64,000 nt of DNA from Alloscardovia omnicolens DSM 21503 (GTDB taxonomy: Bacteria; Actinomycetota; Actinomycetes; Actinomycetales; Bifidobacteriaceae). Made by a program: the position numbers and the translations under genes. The notes beneath the pieces were generated by a model, which was not told where the DNA came from, did no database searches, and was given only the letters and a program-made list of their open reading frames with translations. The DNA is taken from NCBI RefSeq assembly GCF_000420505.1, contig NZ_ATVB01000008.1, positions 1 to 64,000 of the forward strand, written 5' to 3'. This document shows, piece after piece, positions 8,588 through 17,443 of this stretch. Each line of letters begins with the position of its first letter. Position 1 is the first letter of the stretch.

Positions 8588-9601
8588 CTATCGACGCGGA
8601 TCAATTGTCCGTTCGAGGCTTTCAAGCTCGCTCACCTCAGCCTGCTCTACCTGAACAGACTCAACGCCGCCAATATCGGTAAGCGGCTCGTCATGCATCT
8701 CGTTCTCTTCAGCCAAAACGTATCGGCGAGGAACAACATACACCGGCTTATCTGAATGCTGTAAGAGCGACTGGCTCACAGAGCCGAAAAGCAAGCCCGT
8801 TAATCCGCCGCGTCCACGCGAACCAACCACCACAATATCGTTGTCCGACAAAGCGGCTTCTAATGCATCAACCGAAGCGCCCACAGCTACTTGCTCCTCA
8901 ATGTCAAGCTGCGGATACTTAGCGCGCAACGGAGCCAATCGAGCGTGCAAATCGTCGGTATAAGAATCTTTAACGCTTTGCATGTCTTCATCGCTGAGGC
9001 TGCCGAGCATAGGAACAGCGCTAATAACCTGCAATCGCGCACCCCAAGAATGTGCAAACTCAGCGGCAATTTCCAGAGCCTTAACTCCCCACTTGGATTC
9101 ATCAGAATTTACCACAACATGCGTAATCTGATTGTTCAAGTGAACCTTATTGCCCTCATCGTCAGTATAAGGAACAACCACAATTGGACAGTAAGCATAT
9201 GCAGGCAAGCTCGAAGATGTGGTACCGAGCAGGCGCTCAGCCAGTCCACCCTTGCCGCGGTTTCCAATCACAACCAAGTTATAGTTGCGCGACAGTTCAA
9301 TGAACACAGCCGATGGCTCGCCGGTAACAATCAAAGTCGTTACTTCTACGCCCTGCTTAGTAGCAATCGCCTTAGCGCGGCTCAAAATTTCTTGAGCGTC
9401 ACGACGAGATGCTGCATCATCTCCTGGCGCAGTAAAAGTATTATCAAAAGATACCGAGGAATAACTTGGCAACGTATATGCAGATACAATGTGTAAGGTT
9501 AATCCTGCGTGATGCGCATAGTTAGCAGCCCACCATACCGCTTTATAAGCAGCATCCGATCCATCAACGCCAACTAAAATAGCCTTTTCATAGCGCGACA
9601 T
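8588..9601 (-). CDS. Tandem-domain universal stress protein (UspA family)
   Basis: 337 aa with two UspA domains, roughly residues 3-140 and 155-300. Each begins with a β-strand/Asp region (AILVGVDGSD; THVVVNSDESKWG) and ends in an ATP-binding type glycine motif (VVIGNRGKGGLAERLLGTTSSSL; VVVGSRGRGGLTGLLFGSVSQSL), so both domains probably bind ATP. A C-terminal acidic tail of ~40 residues follows. The start is set at MSRYEK (9601) because AAGGAGGTG lies 8 bases upstream; the frame runs further upstream without a ribosome site. Tandem Usp proteins of this kind are typical of actinobacteria and act in dormancy or stress; the specific role is unknown. Confidence 0.92.
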   Translation of the reverse strand: MSRYEKAILVGVDGSDAAYKAVWWAANYAHHAGLTLHIVSAYTLPSYSSVSFDNTFTAPGDDAASRRDAQEILSRAKAIATKQGVEVTTLIVTGEPSAVFIELSRNYNLVVIGNRGKGGLAERLLGTTSSSLPAYAYCPIVVVPYTDDEGNKVHLNNQITHVVVNSDESKWGVKALEIAAEFAHSWGARLQVISAVPMLGSLSDEDMQSVKDSYTDDLHARLAPLRAKYPQLDIEEQVAVGASVDALEAALSDNDIVVVGSRGRGGLTGLLFGSVSQSLLQHSDKPVYVVPRRYVLAEENEMHDEPLTDIGGVESVQVEQAEVSELESLERTIDPRR

Positions 9602-10099
9602 AGGGAACACCTCCTTGTTCGTTCCTACACCCATTCTAACGCGGAATTTTTTACGCGCGCTACGGGGTTTCATAAAGAGGTGCGTTATGAACAATTGACG
9701 GCGAGTTTATTGTTTTTGGGGGGAGGGGCTGGTGGACGGGGGCTAATTGCGCGAGGTTTATGGGTCTCGCGTTTATGCGCTATGCTTATTGCGCGCGACT
9801 GCAGTTGAGCGGTTTGAACGGTTATTACGCTTTTTATGGCAAGTAGTGCACCGAAACTATATCAGCTCTCGGACTTAGCGGGGTTTTGAGGTTGAAGGTG
9901 CGTGACTAGCAACTAGAACCTACTAGGCAATACTCGCCTCTAAACCCCGCTAAGTTCGAAGAGCAACAAAATACTAAAGTCTTGCACAAAATCCGAATAT
10001 CGTCACGGAAAAACTATAAATTAAACGAGCTTATCTGTATCAAAAGAATCTAAGAGGTTTTACATAAAGTAATCTTGTACAGAATAATGCCAACGAGTT
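9602..10099. other. Intergenic region containing a 14-bp inverted repeat pair
   Basis: No gene is seen. Perfect arms ACTTAGCGGGGTTT (9873-9886) and AAACCCCGCTAAGT (9942-9955) bracket 55 bp. The outer right-hand sequence (9942-9966, read on the minus strand) matches 48212-48240 almost exactly, so this is a member of the intergenic repeat family in inverted arrangement. Confidence 0.7.
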
Positions 10100-10960
10100 T
10101 TACTCGTGAATAAACTGGAAGCGCGATGGATTAGAGATTGTGCGCGTGTACGTCTTACCGTTCATCACCGCACCGCTTTCAGAAGTAACAACAGAACCGT
10201 CAGCGTTAATTTTCTCTACGATGGCCACGTGACCATAAACTGGATCAGCACCTTCCTGACCTGGCAGGAATACCATAACATCGCCAACCTGAGGAGTATT
10301 ATCCACAGAGTAACCCAGAGCACGAGCAGAGTTTGCCCACTGTCCACCGTTACCGAAGTAGGAGCCAACTGGCAGACCCAGCTGATGACGACGAGTATAA
10401 GCCCACCATGTGCACTGGGAGAATGGATAAGCATTACCAGAATCACCAGTGGCATGAGATGGAGCTTTCACCAAGCTTTGCACATCAATGCTGGTAGCAC
10501 CATCTTCCACATTCCATGGAGTTAAGTCAGATGTGGTAACCGATGCAGTTTCAGACAAAAACTGTGTTTTAGCGTCACGTTCCTCAGAACGAGAAACTGT
10601 TGAAGTATTGGCAACATTAACAGCAGAAGAACCGTTATTTTGATCTGCTTCAGCAGCAACTGCAACAGTACGCTCAAAAAGATTACTATTTGTCGCAAAA
10701 ACAGAAGAAACTACTGCAGTTCCCACAGTTCCGAGCAAAAGAGTAACAGCACTGGAAGCAGTAAAGCGATTTTTGCGAGCGCGAGCCTGCGCATATGCAC
10801 GACGTTCACGACGTGTGCGAGGCATTGCGTTAACCTCACGAACAACGGCTTCTTCCAAAGAAACGGTTGCAACAGGAGTGTTGATACGTGCATGCTTTGC
10901 AGTACTGTGCTTAGCAGAGCGCTTGTGGCTTACGGTCGCTTTAGGCGCTGCATGCTTCAT
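10100..10960 (-). CDS. Secreted CHAP-domain peptidoglycan amidase/endopeptidase
   Basis: 286 aa. A long basic N-region (about residues 1-65, rich in His, Lys and Arg) leads into a hydrophobic segment near residues 70-90, giving an unusually long signal peptide or an N-terminal anchor. After a Ser/Thr-rich linker, the last ~110 residues form a CHAP domain with catalytic Cys in PFSQCTWWAYTRR and His in VYGHVAIVE. Such enzymes cut peptidoglycan peptide cross-links during growth or division. The start is set at ATG 10960, which has AAGGAG 8 bases upstream; an in-frame GTG at 10969 overlaps that site. Confidence 0.88.
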   Translation of the reverse strand: MKHAAPKATVSHKRSAKHSTAKHARINTPVATVSLEEAVVREVNAMPRTRRERRAYAQARARKNRFTASSAVTLLLGTVGTAVVSSVFATNSNLFERTVAVAAEADQNNGSSAVNVANTSTVSRSEERDAKTQFLSETASVTTSDLTPWNVEDGATSIDVQSLVKAPSHATGDSGNAYPFSQCTWWAYTRRHQLGLPVGSYFGNGGQWANSARALGYSVDNTPQVGDVMVFLPGQEGADPVYGHVAIVEKINADGSVVTSESGAVMNGKTYTRTISNPSRFQFIHE

Positions 10961-11299
10961 AAAAATCACTCCTTAAAATGGTCAACCTCGGTTATTCTAA
11001 TAGAAGCCATACCCTAGGGGAAAACACTGATAGAAATTTTCGTAAAAAGTGAAAGTGGTGCGAACTGGAGTTTTGTTTGCTAGGGAAGACAAAACTGTTT
11101 CTACATCCGTTGGCTCGTTTCACTTCTTTTAGGTCTGGTCTCTTAGGTTCGCTTCACAAACTTCTTGCGCCTCGCCTAACAAAGCGCCGCGCCTCCCCAG
11201 CCTCTCCCCAGCCCGTCCTCACCTCCCCAGCCCGTCCTCCAAACCTCTTCCCAACATCCCCTCCCGCCCATTGCCCCGCGCTATGAGTATATTGTGAGT
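10961..11299. other. Divergent intergenic region, no gene
   Basis: Contains the promoters of the CHAP gene (minus) and serC (plus). A C-rich stretch at about 11195-11250 repeats CCTCCCCAGCCCGTCCTC, a short tandem duplication. No RNA gene or ORF is supported. Confidence 0.5.
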
Positions 11300-12463
11300 A
11301 TGACTGACACAACACTTCTCGATATCACCATGCTTCCTGCAGACGGTCGTTTTGGCTCTGGCCCTAGCAAAATCCGCGAGGCTCAGCTTGAGTACCTCAC
11401 GCAAGAGGGCGCGCAGCTTATGGGCACATCACATCGTCAGCAGCCGATTAAGGATGTTGTTGAGTCTATTCAAAACGGTATTCGCAACCTCTACAAGCTT
11501 CCCGCTGATTACGAAGTAGTTATGGGCAACGGTGGGGCTACTGCTTTTTGGGATATGGCGTGCGCATGTTTGATTGAGAAAAAAGCTGCGTTTGGTTCTT
11601 TCGGCTCATTTAGCGCAAAGTTTGCTGCGAGCGTGGCAAACACTCCGTTTATTGACGCCCCAGTTATTTTTAAGGCTAATTATGGCATGTACGCTCTGCC
11701 TAGGGCAACCGGCGATGCTTCTGATGCTGATGTTTTTGCGTGGGCACATAACGAAACATCAACCGGTGTTCTAGCTCCTGTTCACCGCGTTACTGGGGCA
11801 CGCTCGGATGCGCTGATGCTCGTAGATGGCACATCCGCAGCTGCTGGAACAGTGATTGATCCGCGTGAGATTGACGTGTATTATTTCTCCCCTCAGAAGG
11901 GATTCGGCTCTGATGGAGGTCTGTGGGTAGCTATTGTGTCGCCTGCTGCCATTGAGCGAGCTGAGAAAATTGAAGCGCGTGCAGCTGAACATCCGGAAGA
12001 AGGACGGTGGGTTCCGCCATTCTTGTCTTTCACTAAGGCAGTAGCTAATTCGCGCAAGCATCAAACACTGAATACTCCAGCTTTAGCTACCTTATTGCTT
12101 ATGAACAATCAGATTGATTGGCTAATTAAGCAGGGTGGTCTCGATTGGGCTCAGGAACATTGCACCCATTCTGCTTCCGTGTTGTATCGATGGGCTGAGA
12201 CCAGCGATTACGCTACCCCATTTGTGTTGAATGAAGGTGCACGGTCAACTGTGGTGGTCACCATTGATATTGATGAGGAGTTGTCGGCGAGTGAGATTAC
12301 GCGCGCTTTGCGGGCTAACGGCATCGTGGATGTGTCTGGGTATCGCGGGCTGGGGCGCAACCAACTGCGCATTGGCGTTTTCCCATCTGTGGATACGGAT
12401 GATGTAGAAGCGCTGACGCATTGCGTAGATGCAGTGGTTGAACAGATGCGGGCAAACCGTTAA
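11300..12463 (+). CDS. serC: Phosphoserine aminotransferase
   Basis: 387 aa; converts 3-phosphohydroxypyruvate to phosphoserine with glutamate in serine biosynthesis. The actinobacterial SerC type is recognised by FGSGPSKIR near the N-terminus, GNGGATAFWD, the ASTGVLAP-like NETSTGVLAP, and the PLP lysine (about K200) in YFSPQKGFGSDGG. A C-terminal YRGLGRNQLRIGVFP substrate-binding segment is intact. Either the ATG at 11300 or the GTG at 11294 could start it; neither has a clear ribosome-binding site, so the transcript may be nearly leaderless. It is followed after 41 bp by a small membrane protein gene on the same strand. Confidence 0.93.
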   Translation: MTDTTLLDITMLPADGRFGSGPSKIREAQLEYLTQEGAQLMGTSHRQQPIKDVVESIQNGIRNLYKLPADYEVVMGNGGATAFWDMACACLIEKKAAFGSFGSFSAKFAASVANTPFIDAPVIFKANYGMYALPRATGDASDADVFAWAHNETSTGVLAPVHRVTGARSDALMLVDGTSAAAGTVIDPREIDVYYFSPQKGFGSDGGLWVAIVSPAAIERAEKIEARAAEHPEEGRWVPPFLSFTKAVANSRKHQTLNTPALATLLLMNNQIDWLIKQGGLDWAQEHCTHSASVLYRWAETSDYATPFVLNEGARSTVVVTIDIDEELSASEITRALRANGIVDVSGYRGLGRNQLRIGVFPSVDTDDVEALTHCVDAVVEQMRANR

Positions 12464-12504
12464 GACACACTCTGAGGTCGTCGAACAGTTTTAGAGTAGG
12501 AACT

Positions 12505-12768
12505 ATGAAAATTACGCCAATTTTCGATCCTGAACATCGAAAAGCTACGCCACAGGCCGAGCAGGTAGATCTCCATATTATTTTTATGGTCGGTACTGCT
12601 CTGTGGCTGTGTGTTGCTCTCGCATGTGGCACGCTTTTCTTATGGAAAGGAGTACTGTATCACGAGTTTATTCTGACCATGTGGGGATTAGGAATTGGTG
12701 TAGCTGCAATGATTTGGGAAACCTATAATCGTCATATCTACCGACTGTTAGCCCTCATGCAGCAGTAA
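12505..12768 (+). CDS. Small two-helix membrane protein, DUF2530-like
   Basis: 87 aa with two transmembrane helices (about residues 25-47 and 53-72) and a short basic C-terminus. Its size, pattern (VGTALWLCVALAC...) and position between serC and the senX3/phoU locus resemble the actinobacterial DUF2530 family. Function unknown. It starts with ATG after a plausible AGTAGGA ribosome site and lies 41 bp behind serC, so the two probably share a transcript. Confidence 0.72.
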   Translation: MKITPIFDPEHRKATPQAEQVDLHIIFMVGTALWLCVALACGTLFLWKGVLYHEFILTMWGLGIGVAAMIWETYNRHIYRLLALMQQ

Positions 12769-12774
12769 AAACCC

Positions 12775-14037
12775 TTAAGCCAGCGGAATAAAGAAGTTAA
12801 AAGTACTTCCCTGTCCAGGAGCGCTCCACAAAGTTACAGTACCGTGATGCGTCAAAGCAACATGCTTAACAATCGCTAAGCCTAAACCAACAGCGTCATC
12901 ATCGTCAAACGGCTCAGTCGATCCGCGGTAAAAACGCTCAAAAATGCGTGTTTGCTCGGACTTACTAACGCCCTTTCCGGTATCAATAACGCGAATAACA
13001 GCAAAAGACGGATCTTGCGCAACATCTACCACAACACTGACCACAGCATTATCTTTGGAATAATGAATAGCATTTTCTACGAGTTTGCGCACAGCAGCGC
13101 AAATTTGTACGGAGCTAGCATGAACGCGAATAGAATCAGATATGCGTGCATGCAGCTGAATACCGCGCGTTGGAGTAATCGCGTTAAGCTCGTGCTGAAC
13201 AATCTCACCCAAATTCACCAAGTTCTCTTCGCTTGGCTCCACTCTTTCTTGAGCTTTCATGAGCAGCATAAGATCAGAAACTAACTTATGCAAGTGTCGT
13301 GCTTGAGCAGAAACAACCTTACCGTCTGCATTCACAGTGTCATCGGGCATTGACTCCCATCGCTTGCCGATAGAAAGCATATCGTCAGTGGAATTGATTA
13401 ATTGCTGTGCAACGTTTTCAATAAAATCATCGCGGGTTTGGGCGAAACGTTTTGTTTCACTGTTATTCGTAATAAAAACAACAATATAGTGCTCACTAAT
13501 AGCGCTGACAGTAACAGCCAGCCAGTGAGGTCGCGTAACGGGAACTGACGCTTCATCTTCATGCACAAGATCGTCTGCTGTATGCGTCACAACATTGAAT
13601 TTTTTCGTTCCTGCTCCAGCACGAATATCGTGAATAGCTTGCAGAATTTCTTTGTTCACAATTTCATCATTGTGAACGATTCCCCAGCGATATGTTGAAG
13701 ACGAAGCACGCTCCACTTCATCATCACCATCGACCACAATAGTGGCTGTATCCATGGCTGAAAGCACGCGAATAGTCATGGAATCGAGTTCGTCGTCATC
13801 ATCGTCATCGTCGTCATCATCATCGTCGATGGAATGGTTAATGCGACGGCGCAAACGTCTACGCCGCACATACTTCACACGCCATCCCAGTGAGCGCAAA
13901 GTATGCCAGAAGCCCTTACTATCCGCCACGAGCGGAGACAGCCATCTCCACGCTAGGGAGAACAGCCATCCCACGCAAATCACAGCCATCACAATAAAAA
14001 TAAGCAGTGCGACTATGGACGTTACATCAAAACTCAT
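12775..14037 (-). CDS. SenX3/PhoR-like sensor histidine kinase with substituted phospho-acceptor histidine
   Basis: About 420 aa from Met at 14037. Two-part layout: an N-terminal transmembrane helix (residues ~6-27), a basic juxtamembrane patch, a run of 12 Asp, a PAS-like sensor region, then the kinase core. The dimerisation region aligns as DDFIENVAQQL where SenX3-type kinases read RDFVANVSHEL, so the phospho-acceptor His is Gln211 and the following Glu is also Gln. ATP-binding boxes are intact: VENAIHYS (N), DTGKGV (G1), FERFYRG (F) and GLGLAIV (G2). It diverges from phoU, the SenX3-RegX3 phosphate-signalling setting, but no response regulator is adjacent. It may be a pseudokinase or act mainly as a phosphatase or binding partner. 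The start is uncertain because the ribosome site is weak. Confidence 0.85.
   Translation of the reverse strand: MSFDVTSIVALLIFIVMAVICVGWLFSLAWRWLSPLVADSKGFWHTLRSLGWRVKYVRRRRLRRRINHSIDDDDDDDDDDDDELDSMTIRVLSAMDTATIVVDGDDEVERASSSTYRWGIVHNDEIVNKEILQAIHDIRAGAGTKKFNVVTHTADDLVHEDEASVPVTRPHWLAVTVSAISEHYIVVFITNNSETKRFAQTRDDFIENVAQQLINSTDDMLSIGKRWESMPDDTVNADGKVVSAQARHLHKLVSDLMLLMKAQERVEPSEENLVNLGEIVQHELNAITPTRGIQLHARISDSIRVHASSVQICAAVRKLVENAIHYSKDNAVVSVVVDVAQDPSFAVIRVIDTGKGVSKSEQTRIFERFYRGSTEPFDDDDAVGLGLAIVKHVALTHHGTVTLWSAPGQGSTFNFFIPLA
13791..13830. repeat. Trinucleotide microsatellite encoding poly-Asp
   Basis: A GTC/ATC run on the plus strand (GAC/GAT on the coding strand) encodes 12 consecutive Asp in the juxtamembrane region of the kinase. 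Unit changes would keep frame and alter tract length. Confidence 0.85.
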
Positions 14038-14175
14038 ATCTCTATTGTGGCATATGCTGAGCCGAAACATTTGCGCCATCGAAAATGCAGCACGCGACAC
14101 CTCAAAAGACACGGGCATACTCTAAAATAAGACACAGTAAACGCCACACCACAAGCCATGTGTAAGGGAGCTGCC

Positions 14176-14862
14176 ATGCGCGCACTTTTCAATGAAGAAC
14201 TGCATCAAGTCGCTACAGATTTAACTACCATGACTATTGCCGTGCATAAGGCGGTAGAACGAGCTGGTGAGGCATTGTTTAACAACAATATTGAAGTGGC
14301 TCAAGACGTGATTGATGGCGACGCTCGTATTGACGCTTTGGAGGCTTCGATTAACAATCAGTGCGTTATTTTGCTCGCCAAGCAAAGCCCCGTTGCCACT
14401 GATTTGCGTGTGGTTGTGTCTACTATGAGCATCGCTTCCCTACTGGAACGCATGGGCGATTTAGCTCGCCATATTGCCGAAACGGCGCGAAGCACGTATC
14501 CTGAGTCTCCTCTGGCTCCTCAAGTCATGGATATTTTTGTGAAAATGCAGGCTTTTGCCCAGCGCACCACACAGACTTTGGTTGATTTAATGGATACGCA
14601 TGATGAAGTTGCCACACAAAAGCTCATTATGAGCGATGATGAGATGGATAAGCTTTTTGAATCTGTGTATGCCATTGCTCGCTCGGATGCGTGGAACGCA
14701 ACTGTTGAGCAGACGATTGATACTGTTTTGCTCAGCCGCTATTACGAGCGCATTGGAGATCACTCGGTGTCTATTGGCCGCCGCTTGATCTATATGGTCT
14801 CTGGTTTTGATCCAACAAAGGATCCGTCCCACTATATTGGCGTCGATACTGATGGCGATTAA
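14176..14862 (+). CDS. phoU: Phosphate transport system regulatory protein PhoU
   Basis: 228 aa, two PhoU helical repeats (about residues 15-100 and 120-205) with metal-binding-type E/D patterns (LLERMGDLARHIAET and YYERIGDHSVSIGRR). PhoU links the Pst transporter to the phosphate sensor kinase and represses Pho signalling when phosphate is plentiful. The start is set at ATG 14176, six bases after AAGGGAG; an upstream ATG at 14158 overlaps no such site. It diverges from the SenX3-like kinase, with a 138-bp shared promoter region. The pst genes are not in this window. Confidence 0.94.
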   Translation: MRALFNEELHQVATDLTTMTIAVHKAVERAGEALFNNNIEVAQDVIDGDARIDALEASINNQCVILLAKQSPVATDLRVVVSTMSIASLLERMGDLARHIAETARSTYPESPLAPQVMDIFVKMQAFAQRTTQTLVDLMDTHDEVATQKLIMSDDEMDKLFESVYAIARSDAWNATVEQTIDTVLLSRYYERIGDHSVSIGRRLIYMVSGFDPTKDPSHYIGVDTDGD

Positions 14863-14876
14863 AACTGATTAAGAAA

Positions 14877-14907
14877 CAAGGGCGCAGCATTATGTGTTGC
14901 GCCCTTG
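14877..14907. terminator. Bidirectional terminator between phoU and the DEAD-box gene
   Basis: Perfect 10-bp stem CAAGGGCGCA/TGCGCCCTTG, followed by TTTCTTTACTTC on the plus strand and TTTCTTAA on the minus strand. Confidence 0.88.
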
Positions 14908-14912
14908 TTTCT

Positions 14913-16598
14913 TTACTTCTTTTTATACGCGAGTTCTAAGCCCAACTTTTTATCTTTGAACTTAGCTTTTTTCAGCGATTTCAGTACTGTTGACGATAAA
15001 TCAGTTGGTAACTCTACGTAGCTAACCGAATCTTTTAGCCCGATAGCGCCAATAACTTTTCCAGGGATATGCGCTTCGCTCGAAATAATGCGCACAATAT
15101 CGTTTGGACGAATACCATGCTTCTTGCCAAGGCTTATCTTAAAACGCACCATACCTTCTTCAACCTCTTCATTAACGAGGTGAAGTTTACGGTCTTTACG
15201 GTTTTTACGCTCTTTATATTCCTTGTGCTTTTTCTTGCCAGAACGTTTATCGTCATCCCACGGCATAACTTCATCGTCTGTCTGTTCGCGCGCGGTCTCT
15301 CCGTTATCTCCCGTTGCATCAAGCGCTAACTTTAAGAAAGCAGCAGCAATATCCATAGCCGTGTAATCAGAAGTATTAACTTGATTATCAATAACATCAA
15401 TCATGTCGTGAAGATTATCGTTCTCAATAGTGCGAGCGATATCATCCATGATTTTTTCAGTTTTAATAGCGTTAACATCAGCTATGGTTGGGATATGCTG
15501 CGATATGATTTTCGTTTTGCAGTACTTTTGAATATCTCGCAAACGATATACTTCTTTACCGCGCACAAAACTGAAAGCGCGGCCTGCTCGTCCCGCGCGA
15601 CCCGTACGACCGATGCGATGCACGTAATACTCAGCTTCGCGAGGAATATCGTAGTTAAAAACAGCTTCTACATCATCAACGTCAATACCTCGAGCAGCAA
15701 CGTCGGTGGCAATCAAAATTTCTGTTGTTCCTGTACGGAACTTTTTCATCACACGGTCTCGCGCAGACTGCTTCATATCACCATGCAAACCCTCAGCCAC
15801 GTAACCGCGCACCTGTAACTGCTCAGCTAAAGTATCGACCATTGCTTTCGTATTGCAAAAAACAAGCGATAATTTAGGGGAATAAAAATCAAGTAACCGC
15901 GTTAAAACGTCGGTTTTATCTTTGCGACGCACATCGTAATAATACTGATCGATTTGAGGAACAGTCAGCTCTGTTTGAGCAACCTGCACATGCTGAGCAT
16001 CATGCTGATATTTCTGCGCAATATCCATAATTGCTTGTGGCATAGTTGCAGAAAAGAGGATAACCTGACGGTTCTCTTCAGGCATCTGATCCAAAATCGT
16101 TTCGATGTCTTCGCGGAAACCCATGTTAAGCATTTCATCAGCTTCATCTAAAACAACGGTATGAATGCCTTGCGTTTCAATGGTTCCGCGACGCAAGTGA
16201 TCCATCACGCGACCAGGAGTGCCAATAATAATCTGCACGCCTTCCTTAAGACCACGAATTTGGCGAGCCATATCTGCCCCACCGTAGACCGGCAAAATGC
16301 GCACACCATGCATATATTTCGAGAGATGATGCAACTCTTGAGCAGACTGAATGACCAGTTCGCGCGTAGGAGACAGCACCAGCACCTGCGCACTACGCAC
16401 AGAAGCATTGACTTTTTCAAGAACCGGGATTCCAAAGGACGCAGTTTTACCCGAACCTGTTTGTGACTGACCAATAATATCGTGACCGCGCAAAATAACC
16501 GGAATGGCGGCTTCCTGAATAGGTGAAGCTTCTTCAAAACCCATATCGCTCACGGCGCGGAGCATGTGAGAGCTTAGACCTAATTCTTCAAATTTCAT
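14913..16598 (-). CDS. DEAD-box RNA helicase (CsdA/DeaD type) with C-terminal RNA-binding domain
   Basis: 561 aa. ATP-dependent RNA helicase; all core motifs are present: Q motif (FEELGL...SPIQEAAIP), SQTGSGKT, PTREL, GTPGR, DEAD, SAT, then helicase-C motifs ARGIDV and HRIGRTGRAG. A Lys/Arg/Glu-rich linker (about residues 440-465) leads to a DbpA-type RNA-binding domain ending in a lysine-rich tail. This architecture belongs to CsdA/DeaD-like helicases used in ribosome assembly and cold adaptation. It is a single-gene unit with the start at the Met before KFEELGL. Confidence 0.94.
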   Translation of the reverse strand: MKFEELGLSSHMLRAVSDMGFEEASPIQEAAIPVILRGHDIIGQSQTGSGKTASFGIPVLEKVNASVRSAQVLVLSPTRELVIQSAQELHHLSKYMHGVRILPVYGGADMARQIRGLKEGVQIIIGTPGRVMDHLRRGTIETQGIHTVVLDEADEMLNMGFREDIETILDQMPEENRQVILFSATMPQAIMDIAQKYQHDAQHVQVAQTELTVPQIDQYYYDVRRKDKTDVLTRLLDFYSPKLSLVFCNTKAMVDTLAEQLQVRGYVAEGLHGDMKQSARDRVMKKFRTGTTEILIATDVAARGIDVDDVEAVFNYDIPREAEYYVHRIGRTGRAGRAGRAFSFVRGKEVYRLRDIQKYCKTKIISQHIPTIADVNAIKTEKIMDDIARTIENDNLHDMIDVIDNQVNTSDYTAMDIAAAFLKLALDATGDNGETAREQTDDEVMPWDDDKRSGKKKHKEYKERKNRKDRKLHLVNEEVEEGMVRFKISLGKKHGIRPNDIVRIISSEAHIPGKVIGAIGLKDSVSYVELPTDLSSTVLKSLKKAKFKDKKLGLELAYKKK

Positions 16599-16667
16599 GT
16601 ATGTTCTTTCTGAGCAGACGCGAATATCGCATTACGCCTGCTGATGGAGTGTTTCTGGACAATAAAA

Positions 16668-16692
16668 AGGAACGCTATACTGTAGCGTTCCT
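16668..16692 (-). terminator. Terminator of the 16728 membrane-protein gene
   Basis: Perfect 10-bp stem AGGAACGCTA/TAGCGTTCCT; read on the minus strand it is followed by TTTTTATT. Confidence 0.9.
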
Positions 16693-16727
16693 GATTCTGA
16701 GATATTCAGTGGGATATTCAGTAAAGT

Positions 16728-17247
16728 CTACGAGCATTCTTTCGTAGTTCTAAGACTATCAGTATGACTGTATGTCTTTACTTTTCTGCGATAGGTATCT
16801 GCGATAGGTAAAAGTCTTCTCGTTTGAGCAATAAGACATGCAATAAACAAAGGAACTGCAGTCATCGCAACCCATGCAATAACCATGGCAGGATTACCCC
16901 CATGAAGAAAATGCGAAACCGTAAAAGGTAAAGCAAATCCAACTACTGCCTGCGCAATAGCAAGCCAAAAACTCACACGCAGATAAGTATTGAGCCGGCT
17001 GATGTTGAATCTCTTATACCAGACACTAAAACACCAAGATGTATAGATTACCCACACACAAATCGGGATAGGGATAAGCGCGCACAAACACAGGATTGGG
17101 GCGTGAATCCATTCATATTCAGGAAACTGCGAAAACTCATCTTGAATAACTGAAAACGCAGCCAATGTAACCCCGGCAATAGACAGAAGAGTAAAATACA
17201 GCACAAATTATAGTAAAAATGCTCGTTATTATTCTTTTATTGAACAT
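16728..17247 (-). pseudogene. Four-helix membrane protein (DUF2975-like) with apparent N-terminal frameshift
   Basis: The main frame (17204-16728, 158 aa from a GTG) has four predicted transmembrane helices and a basic tail. Its GTG lacks a ribosome site. A strong start, GAGGGG then ATG at 17247, begins MFNKRIITSIFT in the neighbouring frame, and removing one base in ATAATTT near 17207-17212 would fuse it to FVLYFTLLSIAG, completing helix 1. The gene is therefore probably disrupted by one inserted base, or the insert is a sequence error. Size and helix layout resemble DUF2975 proteins, but I see no diagnostic motif; the usual neighbouring small regulator is absent. Function unknown. Confidence 0.6.
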
Positions 17248-17398
17248 GACAATCCCCTCAACTCTGTAATGCGTAATGCGCGTCGTTGCAGAAGTGTTTT
17301 CATTGACTTTTCGCGCGAAAAGTGCCTTCAATACTACTCGCCTTGCCTAGTAGAAATACGCCACCTCATACCCCTGCACATTTCCTCCCATAAAACAA

Positions 17399-17426
17399 AA
17401 TCGCCTCTGATTTCTCAGAGGCGATT
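17399..17426 (-). terminator. Terminator of gpmA
   Basis: Perfect 12-bp stem AATCGCCTCTGA/TCAGAGGCGATT with a TTTC loop; the minus-strand tail reads TTGTTTTATG. Confidence 0.9.
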
Positions 17427-17443
17427 GAAGAAGAGTTTAACTC

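Noticed and set aside
13742-14125. Plus-strand frame with a long Ser run
   Set aside because: It is the antisense reading of the poly-Asp tract in the kinase gene.
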